64,000 bases of DNA from Opitutaceae bacterium (GCA_030648295.1 JAUSID010000083.1:1-64000); one strand, 5' to 3'; counted from the first letter of the stretch, positions 7,996 to 18,300 are shown. Numbers and translations are program-made. Notes: generated by a model not told the origin, from the letters alone.

Positions 7996-10989
7996 ATGAA
8001 CACAAACATCGTGACCCCGCACCTCGCCTTGAACTGGACGAAGTGCCTTTTGTCCGCGGCCCTGACCGCGCTGTTGTTCCTCGTCTCCGGCCCCGCTGCC
8101 TCGAATCTTCACGCGCAAGCCGGCAGCGCGGGCGGCACCGGCGTGATTACGGGCAACGTCAGCAATGTCGCCACCGGCAACCTGCTCGAGGGCGTCGTGA
8201 TTGAAGTCCCGCAACTCCGGCTCAGCACGCTCAGCGACAACACCGGCCGCTACACGCTGGCCGGCGTGCCGGCCGGCACCTATGAAGTCGTCGTAAGCTA
8301 TACGGGGCTCGATTCGACCCGCGCGAGCGTGACGGTTGCTGCCGGCCAGGCGGTCGCGCGCAATTTTGATCTAACGAGCGAAGTGTACAAACTCGCGACC
8401 TTCGAGGTCACCGGCGAACGCGAGGGCAACGCGCTCGCGATCACGGCGCAGCGCAATGCGCCAAATCTGAAGAACGTCATCGCCATGGACGCCTACGGCA
8501 ACCTGCCGAACATGAACGCGAGCGAGCTCGCTGTCCTGCTCCCGGGCGTGGCGGGCAACATCAACGACGAGGGCAATTACAACGGAATGACGATTCGCGG
8601 CATGGGCCCGGGCATGAACACCATCACGATCGACGGGGCGCTGATTGGCAGCCAGGGCGGCGGCGCGCGCCAGACGCGCATCCACACCATCACTGGTTCG
8701 ATGTTCGAGCAGCTCGAGCTGGTGAAGGGCCACACCCCGGACAAGGGCGCCGATTCGCTCGGGGGCACGATCAACCTCAAAAGCCGGTCTCCGCTCAGCA
8801 TCAAGGAAAAGCGGCGCACGAGCTACAACTTCTCCGCGCGCTGGTCGCCGCCGTGGGTCGAGCAGATCCCGATGCGCGAGCAGCACCGGGTTCACCCGCT
8901 CCTCAACGCCGCGCACCAAGAGGTGTTCGACGTGTTCGGTGGCGAGCGGAATCTCGGCGTCGCCGTCAACCTCTTCTACAGCGAGCAGGCGGTCGGATAT
9001 TTCAACACCCTGCGCGATTTCCAGAACACCCCGAACCAGCCCGCGTATCTTTGGGACTACCGGACGGAGGACAATTACAACAATCGGAAGCAAATGAGCG
9101 TGAACGCGAAATTCGATTACCGGCTGTCGCGGAACACGAAGATCTCGCTGAACACGATTTACAACGACGCGATGGAGCGTTTCCGGCTGCGGTATAATTT
9201 TCGCGCCTTCACCGGCAACGCCAACACGGTCCCGAACGCCACGACGTCCGGAATCGTGCCAGGCTTCACCTCGCGCATCACCGAGGTTCGGCCGGTCGCG
9301 GGATCGACGATCGACCTGACTTCACAGATGTCGCAGTTCTACCACCGGCAGCGGCACATCTCGCTCGAGGTGGAGCAGGAATTCGGTCCGCTCCAGCTCG
9401 ACTACGCCGCGGTCATGAGCTTCGACCACATCAACAGCGGCCAGGGTGACGGTGGTTCCCTGGTAAACCGCGTGACCGGGGTGGGCTGGATTTTGGATCG
9501 GACGGCATCGGATCTGTATCCGCGGTTCATCCAGACCGCGGGGCCCGACATCAGCAATCCGGCGAGTTACCGGCCGAACAGCTACAATTTCGGCGACACG
9601 CGGACGAACCACGAGCCGCGCGAGATCCGGTTCAACGCGCGGTACAAGCTGCCGACGGAGATGACGCTGTTCGTGAAGACGGGCGCCAAAATCCGTGAGG
9701 AGGAAGTCGAGAATCGCAGCAAGTCGCGGCGTTACAATTTCACCGGCACAAACTCTGCGCAGCTGCCAACCGATGCCTCCATCCAGACCGCGGGCAATCT
9801 CCGGTCCGGACGCGTCACTCCGCAGTGGAATGCCAATGCGATCGCCCGCGGACGCACCCCGCTCGATGCCGCCCTCTGGTCCGAGGATCTGTATTTCGCC
9901 GAACAGCAGAAATACACGAACTGGCGTGGTATCACCGAAACGGTGACGGCGGGCTACATCATGGCCCAGGGAGATTTCCGTGGCACCGGCTTCCTCGGCG
10001 GCGTGCGCACGGAGAAGACGGAGGACGAAAGCCGGGGCTGGGTTCGGGGCCGAACGCTGTCAACGGCCGCCGAACAACGGGCCGACCCGGCCGGTGCGGC
10101 CGCACGCGATTACGCGAACAATCGGCGCGACATCAAAGGCAATTACACGAAGTCGTTCCCAAGCGTTCACGTGTGGCGCGACCTCCAGCCGAACCTCAAG
10201 GGGCGGTTGAGCTGGTCGACCAGCTTCGGCCGTCCGCCGCTTTCGAATCTGATGCCGAACGAGACGCCGAACGAGACCCAGCAGACGCTCACGATTAATA
10301 ATCCCAGCCTGAGGCCGCAGACGGCGGAGAACTGGGATGCGACGCTGGAGTATTATTTCAAGCAGGTCGGCTACATCTCCGCCGGCTGGTTCCACAAGAA
10401 GATCGAGGATTACTTCGTCAACGGCATCGAAGCCGGCTCGGTGGGCACGGGCGCGGACAACGGCTACGGGGGTGAGTACCCCGGCTTCACGATTCTCACC
10501 CGCTCAAACCTCGGCACCGCAATCGTCCAAGGCTGGGAGTTCAGCTACCAGCAGCAGTTCACGTCACTGCCGGGACTGCTCAAGGGACTGAGTCTGGGTG
10601 GAAACCTGACGATCCTCGACACCCACGGAAATTTTGGCGGCAACGTGCAGCGTGCGAAAGGCCAGGTCGCAGGTTTCATTCCCCGCAGCGGAAACGCGAA
10701 CCTAAGCTGGCGTCACCGCGGGTTCAGCGCGCGGATCATCGTCAATCGGGTGGGCGAATACATCCGCAACTATACCGCGATCGGATCGGGCCAAAACCAA
10801 TACAATCGCGCCCGCACGGTCGTGAACGCCGGGATCGCGTATCAATACCGCCCCACGCTCAGCCTCTCGATCGACGCGCAGAATATCTTCAACGAGACGC
10901 AAAGCTGGTATCGCGGAAATCCCGACCAGACGTCGCAGGTTTACATCAACGGGATGACGTTCACCTTCGGCGTGAGCGGCCGGTTCTAA
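7996..10989 (+). CDS. TonB-dependent receptor 2 of a tandem trio
   Basis: A 997-residue paralogue of the preceding receptor with the same order: signal peptide ending around ASNLHAQ, carboxypeptidase-regulatory-like domain, linker LATFEVTGEREGN, plug and barrel ending in GVSGRF. The start MNTNIV fits the family. The 182-base gap from receptor 1 has no recognised terminator, so the two may be cotranscribed. Similarity to receptor 1 runs the full length, which points to tandem duplication. Divergence is spread over the whole protein, with the plug entry most conserved. The substrate is unknown. Confidence 0.95.
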   Translation: MNTNIVTPHLALNWTKCLLSAALTALLFLVSGPAASNLHAQAGSAGGTGVITGNVSNVATGNLLEGVVIEVPQLRLSTLSDNTGRYTLAGVPAGTYEVVVSYTGLDSTRASVTVAAGQAVARNFDLTSEVYKLATFEVTGEREGNALAITAQRNAPNLKNVIAMDAYGNLPNMNASELAVLLPGVAGNINDEGNYNGMTIRGMGPGMNTITIDGALIGSQGGGARQTRIHTITGSMFEQLELVKGHTPDKGADSLGGTINLKSRSPLSIKEKRRTSYNFSARWSPPWVEQIPMREQHRVHPLLNAAHQEVFDVFGGERNLGVAVNLFYSEQAVGYFNTLRDFQNTPNQPAYLWDYRTEDNYNNRKQMSVNAKFDYRLSRNTKISLNTIYNDAMERFRLRYNFRAFTGNANTVPNATTSGIVPGFTSRITEVRPVAGSTIDLTSQMSQFYHRQRHISLEVEQEFGPLQLDYAAVMSFDHINSGQGDGGSLVNRVTGVGWILDRTASDLYPRFIQTAGPDISNPASYRPNSYNFGDTRTNHEPREIRFNARYKLPTEMTLFVKTGAKIREEEVENRSKSRRYNFTGTNSAQLPTDASIQTAGNLRSGRVTPQWNANAIARGRTPLDAALWSEDLYFAEQQKYTNWRGITETVTAGYIMAQGDFRGTGFLGGVRTEKTEDESRGWVRGRTLSTAAEQRADPAGAAARDYANNRRDIKGNYTKSFPSVHVWRDLQPNLKGRLSWSTSFGRPPLSNLMPNETPNETQQTLTINNPSLRPQTAENWDATLEYYFKQVGYISAGWFHKKIEDYFVNGIEAGSVGTGADNGYGGEYPGFTILTRSNLGTAIVQGWEFSYQQQFTSLPGLLKGLSLGGNLTILDTHGNFGGNVQRAKGQVAGFIPRSGNANLSWRHRGFSARIIVNRVGEYIRNYTAIGSGQNQYNRARTVVNAGIAYQYRPTLSLSIDAQNIFNETQSWYRGNPDQTSQVYINGMTFTFGVSGRF

Positions 10990-11025
10990 ACCCAACGTCA
11001 TGACGCCCGGTTTAGCGTTGCCGTC

Positions 11026-11050
11026 GTTGCGACACGAGGTCGCAACCTAC
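11026..11050. repeat. REP-like hairpin (GTAG head) in the 10990-11411 gap
   Basis: On the minus strand it reads GTAG, G, stem GTTGCGAC, loop CTCGT, closing GTCGCAAC. It follows the stop of receptor 2 and could act as a transcript end. The rest of the 422-base gap holds a short purine tract at 11100-11117 and two decayed family A REP copies near 11157-11200. No gene is seen. Confidence 0.5.
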
Positions 11051-11411
11051 CGCCGGTTTTCGTTACGCAGGTTGCGCGTGCCCTGACTCGGCCCGATCGC
11101 GAGAAAGAGAACGAGAGCGATTGGTACGCAATGGCTGCCCAATTGGTTCGCAGTGGGCGAGACGCCCCATGCCATTCCAGACCACGGGCGAGACGCCGTT
11201 GCCACGCCTGGTTCCGGACGGATGCACTCAACTCAAAAGCTGATTTGCGCCCACCGCGAAGGATCTCGCGCATCCGGGCTCGACAACACCGGCTTGGATT
11301 GACCACAACCCCTGTTGCCACCCCGCACCGACACCAACGGTTGCGGCAGTTTTGGATCTGACCCCAGTGCCAATGAAAACCTCCTCTGTCTCTGCGCGTC
11401 CACGTGTACCG

Positions 11412-14400
11412 ATGAACACCCTTACCCTGCTGCCTACCCATCTGCGGATGCCATGGATCCTGCGGATCCTGTCCACCGCCGGCGTACTTCTGCTCTGCGG
11501 CCTCACCACCCGCGCCGCCGAAAACACCGGGACCGGGGTCATCACTGGCACCGTAACGAACAAGACGACTGGCAACGGGCTCGAAGGCGCGAAAATCGAA
11601 ATCCGCCAGCTCGGGTTGAGCGCACTGGTCGACAAGACCGGCCGGTTCGTCCTCGCCGGCGTGCCGGCAGGCAGCCACGAACTCGTGGCCTCGTACACGG
11701 GCCTCGATCCGGCAACGAGCCAGATTCAGCTCGCGCGGGACGGCCGTGCGACACGGGATTTCGAACTCACCAGCAGCTTGTACATGCTGGACCCGTTCAA
11801 GGTGGCCGGCGAACGCGAGGGCAATGCGCTCGCGATCACACAGCAGCGCAACGCCGACAACCTGACCAACGTCGTGTCGATGGACGCGTACGGAAACCTC
11901 CCGAACCTGAACGCCACCGAACTCGCGATCCGGCTGCCCGGGGTGACGTTCGGCAATCCCGGCGACGAGGTCGTCGAGGTCATCAGCGTGCGCGGCATGG
12001 GTGCAGGCATGAGCACGATCACGATCGACGGCGGCATGATGTCGTCGTTCAGCGCGCAGAGCCGCCAAACACGGATGACGGCGTTCACCGGCGCGATGTT
12101 CGAATCGCTGGAGGTGATCAAGGGCCATACGCCGGACAAGGGCGCGGACTCGCTCGGCGGCACGGTCAATTTCAAGACGCGTTCGCCGCTCAACATGCGC
12201 GAGAAGCGGCGGCTGAGTTACAACTTCTCCGTCAGCGGCGTTCCGCCCGGGACCGATCAGGTACCGATCCGGGAGAAGCACCGGTATCATCCGCTGTTCA
12301 ACGCGGCGTATCTCCAGAAGTTCGGGATCTTCGGCAGCAAGGAGGACAACCTCGCCGTTTCGGTGAACCTCTTCTACAGCGAAAATGCCTTCGGGTTTTT
12401 CCGTACGCAGCGCGATTACCAGCAGACGAACAATCAGCCGGCTTACCTGTGGGATTACCGGACGACGGATAATTTCAACAACCGAAAGCAGATGAGCGTG
12501 AACACCAAGTGGGACTACCGGCTCTCGCTCAACTCGCTGCTGCGGCTCAACCTGATCGTGAACGACGCGCCCGAGCCGATGCGCCGTCAATTCATCACCC
12601 GCGCCTTCGCCGGCAGCGCGACGACAAATCCGAGCGCCACCACGGGAATCGTGCCGGGCGCCTTCACCAGCCGGGTCACCACGGTTCGCGCCAACGCGCC
12701 GGCCGCCAATGCAAACCCCGGCACGACGCCCACCGCGGCAATCGACCTCACCTCGACGAACATCAATCGCAACCAGCGGCTTCGCCACATCGACCTGGGT
12801 GGCGAGCACACCTTCGGCCGTTTCGAATACGATTGGGCCGCCCTCTACAGCCTCACGCGCTATCGCACGCTCGGCAAGGAAGCCCAGCTCATCAACCGCA
12901 TCGGCGGCATTCCGGTCATCGCGCCCAACGGCCTGCCGGGGACACCGGGCAACACGATCGTCGGGCCGGGGGGCGCACGCGGCGTAGGCTGGATTCTCGA
13001 CCGCACGGAATCGGATCTCTCCCCGCAATTCATCCAGAACGGCGGCCTCGATTTCACCGACCCGAACAATTACCGGCCGACCCAAAACGGACTCAACTCG
13101 AATGCCGGCGATCTCCAGCAACACCGCGTCCGCGACGTGCGGGGCAACGTGAAATACAAGCTGCCGATCGATTCGTTCTCCGCGTTCCTGAAGACCGGCG
13201 CGCAGGTGCGCGAGCAGACGGTGAGCCTCTGGCGAAACCGCCGCCGCTGGAGTTACGCCGGCAGCACGGCGCTGCCCCATGACCCGGCGCTTGTCACCTG
13301 GGACCGGCTGCGCACCGGGCGCGCCATCCCGCAATGGGAGGCGGCCATGTTCGTGGAAAACGGTCAGCCGAAGGATCCCTCGCTGTGGGTCGAGGACTTG
13401 TACCACCACGAATCGAACAATTTCACCGGCCAGACCCGGGTGCAGGAGACCGTCTATGCGACGTATCTCATGACGCAGGGACGATTTGGTCAGAACGGGT
13501 TCCTGACTGGCGTCCGTGGTGAGCGCACGGATACGGTGGCGGAGGCCTACCAGCGCGCCCGCCGGCTCTCGACCAACGCCGAGCGGCTCGCCGATCCCAT
13601 CGGGGCCGCCCATCGGGATTACGCCGACTATTGGCGGACGCTCTACGGCAGCTACACGAAGTATTTTCCCAGCGTCCACCTGTGGCGCAATTTCACGCCC
13701 AACCTGAAGGGTCGCGCGGCGTGGTCGACGAGCTTCGGCCGGCCGTCGATGGCGAACGCGCTGCCGACGCTCACCATCGACGAGAACAACCAGCGCGTCA
13801 CCATTGGCAACCCGGCCCTGCTGCCGCAGACGGCGGAGAACTGGGACTTCACGCTCGAATATTATTTCGAGCCCTCCGGCAGCTTCAGCGTCGGCTGGTT
13901 TCACAAGACGATCGCCGACTACATCGTGAACAACGTCGAGGTTGGCGTCGTGCCGGGCGGGCCGGACAACGGCTACGACGGCGAATACGAGGGCTTCGCC
14001 GTGCGGATGAATCGAAACGCGGGCCGGGCGATCGCGCAGGGCTGGGAGTTCAGCTATCTCCAGCAGTTCCGGTTTCTCCCGGGCCTGCTGCGGGGCCTGA
14101 GCCTGAATGCGAACTACACGATCATCGCCACGCACGGCGACTTCGGCCTGGCCGGGGCGTATCGCACAAAGGGTCAGGTGCCCGGTTTCATTCCCTACAG
14201 CGGAAATGTGAACCTCTCATGGAAGTACAAGAAATTCGGCGCGCGCGTCCTCTACAACTACACCGCGACGCACATCCGCTCGTACAATGCGACCCAGCCC
14301 TCACGGAACCAATACATGTGGAGCCGCGCACTCTACAACCTGGGTTTCGAGTATAATCTGCGCTCCAACGTCAAGCTGACGCTCGACATCGCCAACGCCG

Positions 14401-14501
14401 AGAACGAACCCCAGCGCTATTATCGCGGCATCCCCGATCAGATGGAAACGTTCCTGATGCAGGGAACGAAATGGACGGTGGGGGTGCAGGGGCAGTTTTG
14501 A
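11412..14501 (+). CDS. TonB-dependent receptor 3 of a tandem trio
   Basis: About 1029 residues from the ATG at 11412 (MNTLTLLP). In-frame starts at 11373 and 11352 would add 13 or 20 residues before a normal signal peptide (LLLCGLTTRAAE). The order is carboxypeptidase-regulatory-like domain, linker LDPFKVAGEREGN, plug, and barrel ending in GVQGQF. Compared with receptors 1 and 2 it has extra loop residues in the barrel (the Ala/Asn-rich stretch around 12690-12740 and a Gly/Pro-rich one around 12905-12975). These would lie at extracellular loops and could change ligand choice. The 420-base repeat-filled gap before it suggests its own promoter. Confidence 0.93.
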   Translation: MNTLTLLPTHLRMPWILRILSTAGVLLLCGLTTRAAENTGTGVITGTVTNKTTGNGLEGAKIEIRQLGLSALVDKTGRFVLAGVPAGSHELVASYTGLDPATSQIQLARDGRATRDFELTSSLYMLDPFKVAGEREGNALAITQQRNADNLTNVVSMDAYGNLPNLNATELAIRLPGVTFGNPGDEVVEVISVRGMGAGMSTITIDGGMMSSFSAQSRQTRMTAFTGAMFESLEVIKGHTPDKGADSLGGTVNFKTRSPLNMREKRRLSYNFSVSGVPPGTDQVPIREKHRYHPLFNAAYLQKFGIFGSKEDNLAVSVNLFYSENAFGFFRTQRDYQQTNNQPAYLWDYRTTDNFNNRKQMSVNTKWDYRLSLNSLLRLNLIVNDAPEPMRRQFITRAFAGSATTNPSATTGIVPGAFTSRVTTVRANAPAANANPGTTPTAAIDLTSTNINRNQRLRHIDLGGEHTFGRFEYDWAALYSLTRYRTLGKEAQLINRIGGIPVIAPNGLPGTPGNTIVGPGGARGVGWILDRTESDLSPQFIQNGGLDFTDPNNYRPTQNGLNSNAGDLQQHRVRDVRGNVKYKLPIDSFSAFLKTGAQVREQTVSLWRNRRRWSYAGSTALPHDPALVTWDRLRTGRAIPQWEAAMFVENGQPKDPSLWVEDLYHHESNNFTGQTRVQETVYATYLMTQGRFGQNGFLTGVRGERTDTVAEAYQRARRLSTNAERLADPIGAAHRDYADYWRTLYGSYTKYFPSVHLWRNFTPNLKGRAAWSTSFGRPSMANALPTLTIDENNQRVTIGNPALLPQTAENWDFTLEYYFEPSGSFSVGWFHKTIADYIVNNVEVGVVPGGPDNGYDGEYEGFAVRMNRNAGRAIAQGWEFSYLQQFRFLPGLLRGLSLNANYTIIATHGDFGLAGAYRTKGQVPGFIPYSGNVNLSWKYKKFGARVLYNYTATHIRSYNATQPSRNQYMWSRALYNLGFEYNLRSNVKLTLDIANAENEPQRYYRGIPDQMETFLMQGTKWTVGVQGQF

Positions 14502-14526
14502 GGTTTCGCGCTTCGCGCGAGACCTT
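14499..14526 (+). terminator. Hairpin fused to the stop codon of receptor 3
   Basis: The TGA stop runs straight into an inverted repeat: AGGTTTCGCGC, loop TTC, GCGCGAGACCT, with one mismatch. The same hairpin type overlaps the stop of the convergent sulfatase at 14945. There is no strong T-tract, so it may stabilise the 3' end rather than terminate by itself. Confidence 0.45.
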
Positions 14527-14529
14527 GGG

Positions 14530-14896
14530 TAAGGCAGTTCGGCGTGAAACGCTCACGCGCTCGGCTTCAGACCGGGCGCGTGCCGTCATCGTAGCAGCCA
14601 AGGTAACGAGGCTGGAGTTGGGGGCTCACCGCAGCAGCCCAAGCTCCGATCGATAGGTGCATCCCTCCCACCTGCGGCTGGAAGTCGCAGCCACTTTGCC
14701 GCAACCGCTGCCGAACTGGTTCGAAGTGGCTGCGGCATCCCTTCGGCAGGCTCAGGGCGGGCCCTGCCGCAGATCGGATCGAAAGTACAAGCTGACGATC
14801 GGCGGATGGAATTTCCAGCGTCGTCGCCTTCGCTGCTACGAAGGCCCGACGGAAAATCCGAACCATCTGCGGCTGGAAGCCGCAGCCACTTTCGGA
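14530..14896. repeat. REP-rich convergent gap (families C and D)
   Basis: The 443 bases between convergent genes contain a decayed family D motif (GTGAAACGCTCACGCG, 14543-14558), three family C hairpins (14671-14696, 14865-14890 and the long copy 14724-14776) and no gene. The long copy is the inverted counterpart of the element at 222-272 and includes CCTTCGGCAGGCTCAGG. Confidence 0.6.
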
Positions 14897-14921
14897 GCAG
14901 CACCCCCGCGGTCCGAAGGCT

Positions 14922-14947
14922 AGGTTTCGCCTGCGCGCGAAACCTCA
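14922..14947 (-). terminator. Hairpin fused to the stop codon of the sulfatase
   Basis: On the minus strand the TGA stop is followed by GGTTTCGCGC and closes with GGCGAAACCT, the same stop-linked hairpin type as at 14499-14526 but inverted. It marks the 3' end of the sulfatase transcript. Confidence 0.45.
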
Positions 14948-16474
14948 GATCCCCTTCTTCGCCCACGCCTTCATCTGCGCGATGTTCTTTTCCGTGATTG
15001 TCTCCCCCTTGCCCTTCTTGGTGCGGCCGCCGATGTAAACGTCCATGTCGCTGTCGTACATCTTTTCGGATTCCGGCCCGCGATCCTTCGTTTCGGTAAT
15101 CCACTGATCCATCCGGGCACGCAGCGTTTCCAGCGACTTTCGGTGCTGCGGATCGTCCGCGAGGTTCTTCACCTGCCAGCGATCGGTCGTCCACTCGTAG
15201 AGTTCCTCCTTCGGTCTCGTCGGGCTGAATAGAAGCTTCTCCGCCAGCGGATCGAGTTTCCCCGCCTCGTGCAGCGAACGCAGCGTCTGCACGATCGACT
15301 TGCCGTCCTTGTAGGCGTTCGGCTGGAGGTGCGGCCGCTGGGGATGATAATTCCGGATGTAGAGAAACCGATCCGTCCGGACACTGCGGATACGCTCCAC
15401 CGTCTCGTCGCAGCGGTCCCGGGCGGCGAAGACGAACTCCCGCGGACGGTAATCCTGTGCCAGCACGTTCTTCGCCTGCATGTTCGCCGGAATCGGGATC
15501 CCGGCCGCAGCCAGGGAGATGGGCGTCAGATCAATAAGCTCGATGAGATCGTCGCGCACGGTTCCTTTCGGCACGCCCGGGCCGCGTACGACAAACGGCA
15601 CGTGCGTGCCCTCGTTATAGAGGAACTGTTTGCCCCGCGCATGGCTGATCCCGTGGTCGGTCGTGAAGATGACGAGGGTCTGGTCGAGGATGCCCTCGCG
15701 CTCGAGCCGCGCGATCACGTCGCCGACGTGTTTGTCGGTGAACCGCACGGCGTCCAGGTAAGCCGCCCAGTCCCGCAGCAGCACGGGATCGCGCGGATAG
15801 TACGGCGGAAGCACGACTTTGGCCGGATCGGTCGCGCGGCCAAACTCCGCTTTCGCGCGCTCGGCAAGGCTCTGCGCGCTCGCATCGCTGCCGCCGCGCA
15901 ATTTGCCGCCGCCCATCTGGACTTGCATGAAGAATGGCTGACCCGGTTTCCGGCCTGACCAGTCATTGCTGTCGTAGATCTTCGGATCCCACTCGAAGTT
16001 ATAGTCCGTCTTGCCCAGCCCGTCGCCCTTCCTTTGCCTGGCATCGGCTTCCGTCTTCTTCCCCGGGCGACCGGCGCCGGTGAGGCCGTTGCCGATGCAC
16101 GTGTAGTAACCGGCGTCCTGGAAAAGCTTCGGCACGGGCGCGACACCGGCCGGCAGACGGATCTTCTCCACGCCGCGTCCGCTGCGATGATGATGCGACC
16201 CGATGGTCGTGGGGTACATGCCGGTGATGAACCCGGAGCGGCACGGCGAACACACGGGTGTGGTCGTGAATGCGTTCTTGAACCGCGTCCCTTCGCGCGC
16301 AAGCCGGTCCACATTTGGCGTCTCGATCAATTTTTCGCCGTAACACGACAGATTCGGCGACATGTCATCGACGATGAACCAGAGGATGTTGGGCCGTTCG
16401 GCCGCCGCATGGCCGGCGATCGTGGCCGCGAGCGCAACCAGGGCGGGGAGAAGAAAACGAAGGACGCGTTTCAT
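14945..16474 (-). CDS. Exported sulfatase (N-sulfoglucosamine/iduronate sulfatase-like)
   Basis: A 509-residue alkaline-phosphatase-fold sulfatase with an N-terminal signal peptide (MKRVLRFLLP to AAAERPN). The metal-binding start is ILWFIVDDMSPNLSCYG. The formylglycine motif C-x-P-x-R is CSPCR with C75, so it needs a formylglycine-generating enzyme or anSME, neither of which is in the window. The metal site FTTDHGISHARGK is present. The start at 16474 is chosen because upstream in-frame sequence lacks a signal peptide. It probably removes sulfate esters from a polysaccharide in the periplasm or outside. A second, distinct sulfatase lies at 54426. Confidence 0.92.
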   Translation of the reverse strand: MKRVLRFLLPALVALAATIAGHAAAERPNILWFIVDDMSPNLSCYGEKLIETPNVDRLAREGTRFKNAFTTTPVCSPCRSGFITGMYPTTIGSHHHRSGRGVEKIRLPAGVAPVPKLFQDAGYYTCIGNGLTGAGRPGKKTEADARQRKGDGLGKTDYNFEWDPKIYDSNDWSGRKPGQPFFMQVQMGGGKLRGGSDASAQSLAERAKAEFGRATDPAKVVLPPYYPRDPVLLRDWAAYLDAVRFTDKHVGDVIARLEREGILDQTLVIFTTDHGISHARGKQFLYNEGTHVPFVVRGPGVPKGTVRDDLIELIDLTPISLAAAGIPIPANMQAKNVLAQDYRPREFVFAARDRCDETVERIRSVRTDRFLYIRNYHPQRPHLQPNAYKDGKSIVQTLRSLHEAGKLDPLAEKLLFSPTRPKEELYEWTTDRWQVKNLADDPQHRKSLETLRARMDQWITETKDRGPESEKMYDSDMDVYIGGRTKKGKGETITEKNIAQMKAWAKKGI

Positions 16475-16715
16475 GGGGAAAGGTGAAGTGTGGTTTGCGC
16501 GGCCGCGGCAGCTGCGCGCGATGGCGTATTTGAGTTCGGGAAGAACTGACGCCACATGAGGCCGCTGAAGCAAGCGCGTTTCGATCGAACGTGCGGACGG
16601 CGTGACAACGATTAGAAGAACACCGTAACTGGAGGGCGCGGCTCCGGCCGGGCCGAAATACGCATTCGGCGGTGATTGCCCCGGAATCGGTCGGGGTTCA
16701 CTGTCGCCGCGCCCC

Positions 16716-18281
16716 ATGAGACCCTTCGCCGCGCGGTGCCGTCCGCTTTCAATCGCCCACGCGCTTGCGGTCAGCGTCGTGTGGGTGGCGGCGGAGCCCG
16801 GCACCACGGTCGCACCGCAACCGGTGGCGGAGTTGCGGGCGCGAATCGAAGCGCACGTGGGCATCCCGCGGTTCAGTCCCGCCCTTTGGGGAATCAAAAT
16901 CGTGTCGCTCAACACGGGGCAAACCTGGTACGAGCACCACGCGGATCGTCTGTTGAGCCCGGCTTCGAACTGCAAGCTGTACGTCGGAGCGCTCGCGCTG
17001 GATCTCCTCGGACCCGACTATCGCATCGTGACGCCGATCTTCGCCACGACCGCGCCGGATGCCAGCGGCACGGTCGCCGGCGATGTCATCGTGAGCGGCC
17101 GCGGTGATCCAAGCTGGAAAGCGCGCGGAACCGGCCGAAAATTCGCCGATATCTTCGAGCCGTTCGTCACCGTGCTGCAAAAGGCGGGCGTGCGTCACGT
17201 CCGCGGCGACATCGTCGCCGACGCGACTTTCTTCCGCGGACCGCCAAACGGGGCCGGCTGGACGGCGGATGATCTCGATGACTATTACGGCGCGGAAATC
17301 TCGGCAATTTCGCTGGAGCAGAACTACGCCGAAATGCGCGTCGCGCCCGCGGCGCCCGGCGAGCCGGCCAGGCTGACGCTGCTGCATCCGGCCACGGGGC
17401 TGGAGCTCGACAATCGCGCGATGACCGTCGCAGCGGGAGCCGAGCGGGAATTTCATACGCGGCGGCTCTTCGGTGAAAACGTGGTGCACGTATTTGGCCG
17501 GATACCGGCGGACACGCCCGCGGAGAACGTCGATCTCACCGTTCCGGCGCCGGCCCGGTGGTTCGCCCAGGCATTAAGGGAAGTCCTCATTCAACGCGGT
17601 ATCCGCGTGGATGGTAGCGCACGCCACCGGCGCTGGCCCGACCCGCCGGCAGTCAACGATCACTGCACACGGCTCGGTGAAGTCTCGTCACCGCCGCTGC
17701 GCGAGCTCGTCGCCAGCTTCATGAAGGCCTCGCAGAACCTCGAAACCGATCTCGTGTTCGGCCACGTCGGCGAGAACGCCCGCAACGACGAAATGCCCGA
17801 GTGGCGGACATCGGAGGATTCGGCGTTGAACGCGTTGCGTGAATTCCTGCGCCGGTACGAACTGCCGGCCGACGAGGTGAGGTTCGATGAGGGCTCCGGC
17901 CTTTCCCGCAACAACCTGGCGAGCGCGAATGCGACGGTGGCGCTGCTGAAATTCATGGCGTCACATCCGGCGGCGAAGGACTACATCGACTCGCTGCCCG
18001 TGGCCGGGATCGACGGCACCTTGCGGCGCCGGATGAAGGCCACCGTCGCGGAAAACAACGTCCGGGCCAAAACCGGCACGCTGCGCTGGAGCAACTCCCT
18101 GTCCGGATATGTGACCACCGCGGCAGGTGAGCGGCTCGTGTTCAGTTTGATGCTGAATCGCGCGGTGATGCCACCGGGCCGGAACGCCCGCGAGGATCTC
18201 GATGCGATCGCCGTGATGCTCGCGTCATTCGGCGGTCGCGAGGAGCCGTCGAAGTCCGCGGTCACCGGGTCGGGAAATTGA
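16716..18281 (+). CDS. D-alanyl-D-alanine carboxypeptidase/endopeptidase, PBP4 type (peptidase S13)
   Basis: A 521-residue periplasmic penicillin-binding protein. All three active-site motifs are visible: S-x-x-K as SNCK (S84, K87), S-x-N as SRN in GSGLSRNNLA near residue 395, and K-T-G as AKTGTL near residue 452. The insert between the first and second motifs matches PBP4/DacB. The N-terminal 26 residues form a signal peptide. It trims or cleaves peptide cross-links in peptidoglycan. It is divergent from the sulfatase, with a 241-base shared upstream region. A palindrome follows the stop directly. Confidence 0.93.
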   Translation: MRPFAARCRPLSIAHALAVSVVWVAAEPGTTVAPQPVAELRARIEAHVGIPRFSPALWGIKIVSLNTGQTWYEHHADRLLSPASNCKLYVGALALDLLGPDYRIVTPIFATTAPDASGTVAGDVIVSGRGDPSWKARGTGRKFADIFEPFVTVLQKAGVRHVRGDIVADATFFRGPPNGAGWTADDLDDYYGAEISAISLEQNYAEMRVAPAAPGEPARLTLLHPATGLELDNRAMTVAAGAEREFHTRRLFGENVVHVFGRIPADTPAENVDLTVPAPARWFAQALREVLIQRGIRVDGSARHRRWPDPPAVNDHCTRLGEVSSPPLRELVASFMKASQNLETDLVFGHVGENARNDEMPEWRTSEDSALNALREFLRRYELPADEVRFDEGSGLSRNNLASANATVALLKFMASHPAAKDYIDSLPVAGIDGTLRRRMKATVAENNVRAKTGTLRWSNSLSGYVTTAAGERLVFSLMLNRAVMPPGRNAREDLDAIAVMLASFGGREEPSKSAVTGSGN

Positions 18282-18300
18282 AGGCGGCACGTGCCGCCTT
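18281..18300 (+). terminator. Rho-independent-like hairpin after dacB
   Basis: A perfect 20-base palindrome, AAGGCGGCAC then GTGCCGCCTT, begins at the last base of the dacB stop codon and is followed by a short TGCTGC. The stem is strong but the T-run is weak. Confidence 0.5.

Noticed and set aside
10998..14135. A 1045-codon open frame antisense to receptor 3
   Set aside because: It mirrors the receptor gene in a GC-rich genome, has an Arg/Val/Glu-skewed composition, no domain, and the plus strand clearly encodes a TBDR.
16475..16975. N-terminal extension of the sulfatase to 676 residues
   Set aside because: The extra 167 residues lack any domain, and a clean signal peptide begins at 16474.
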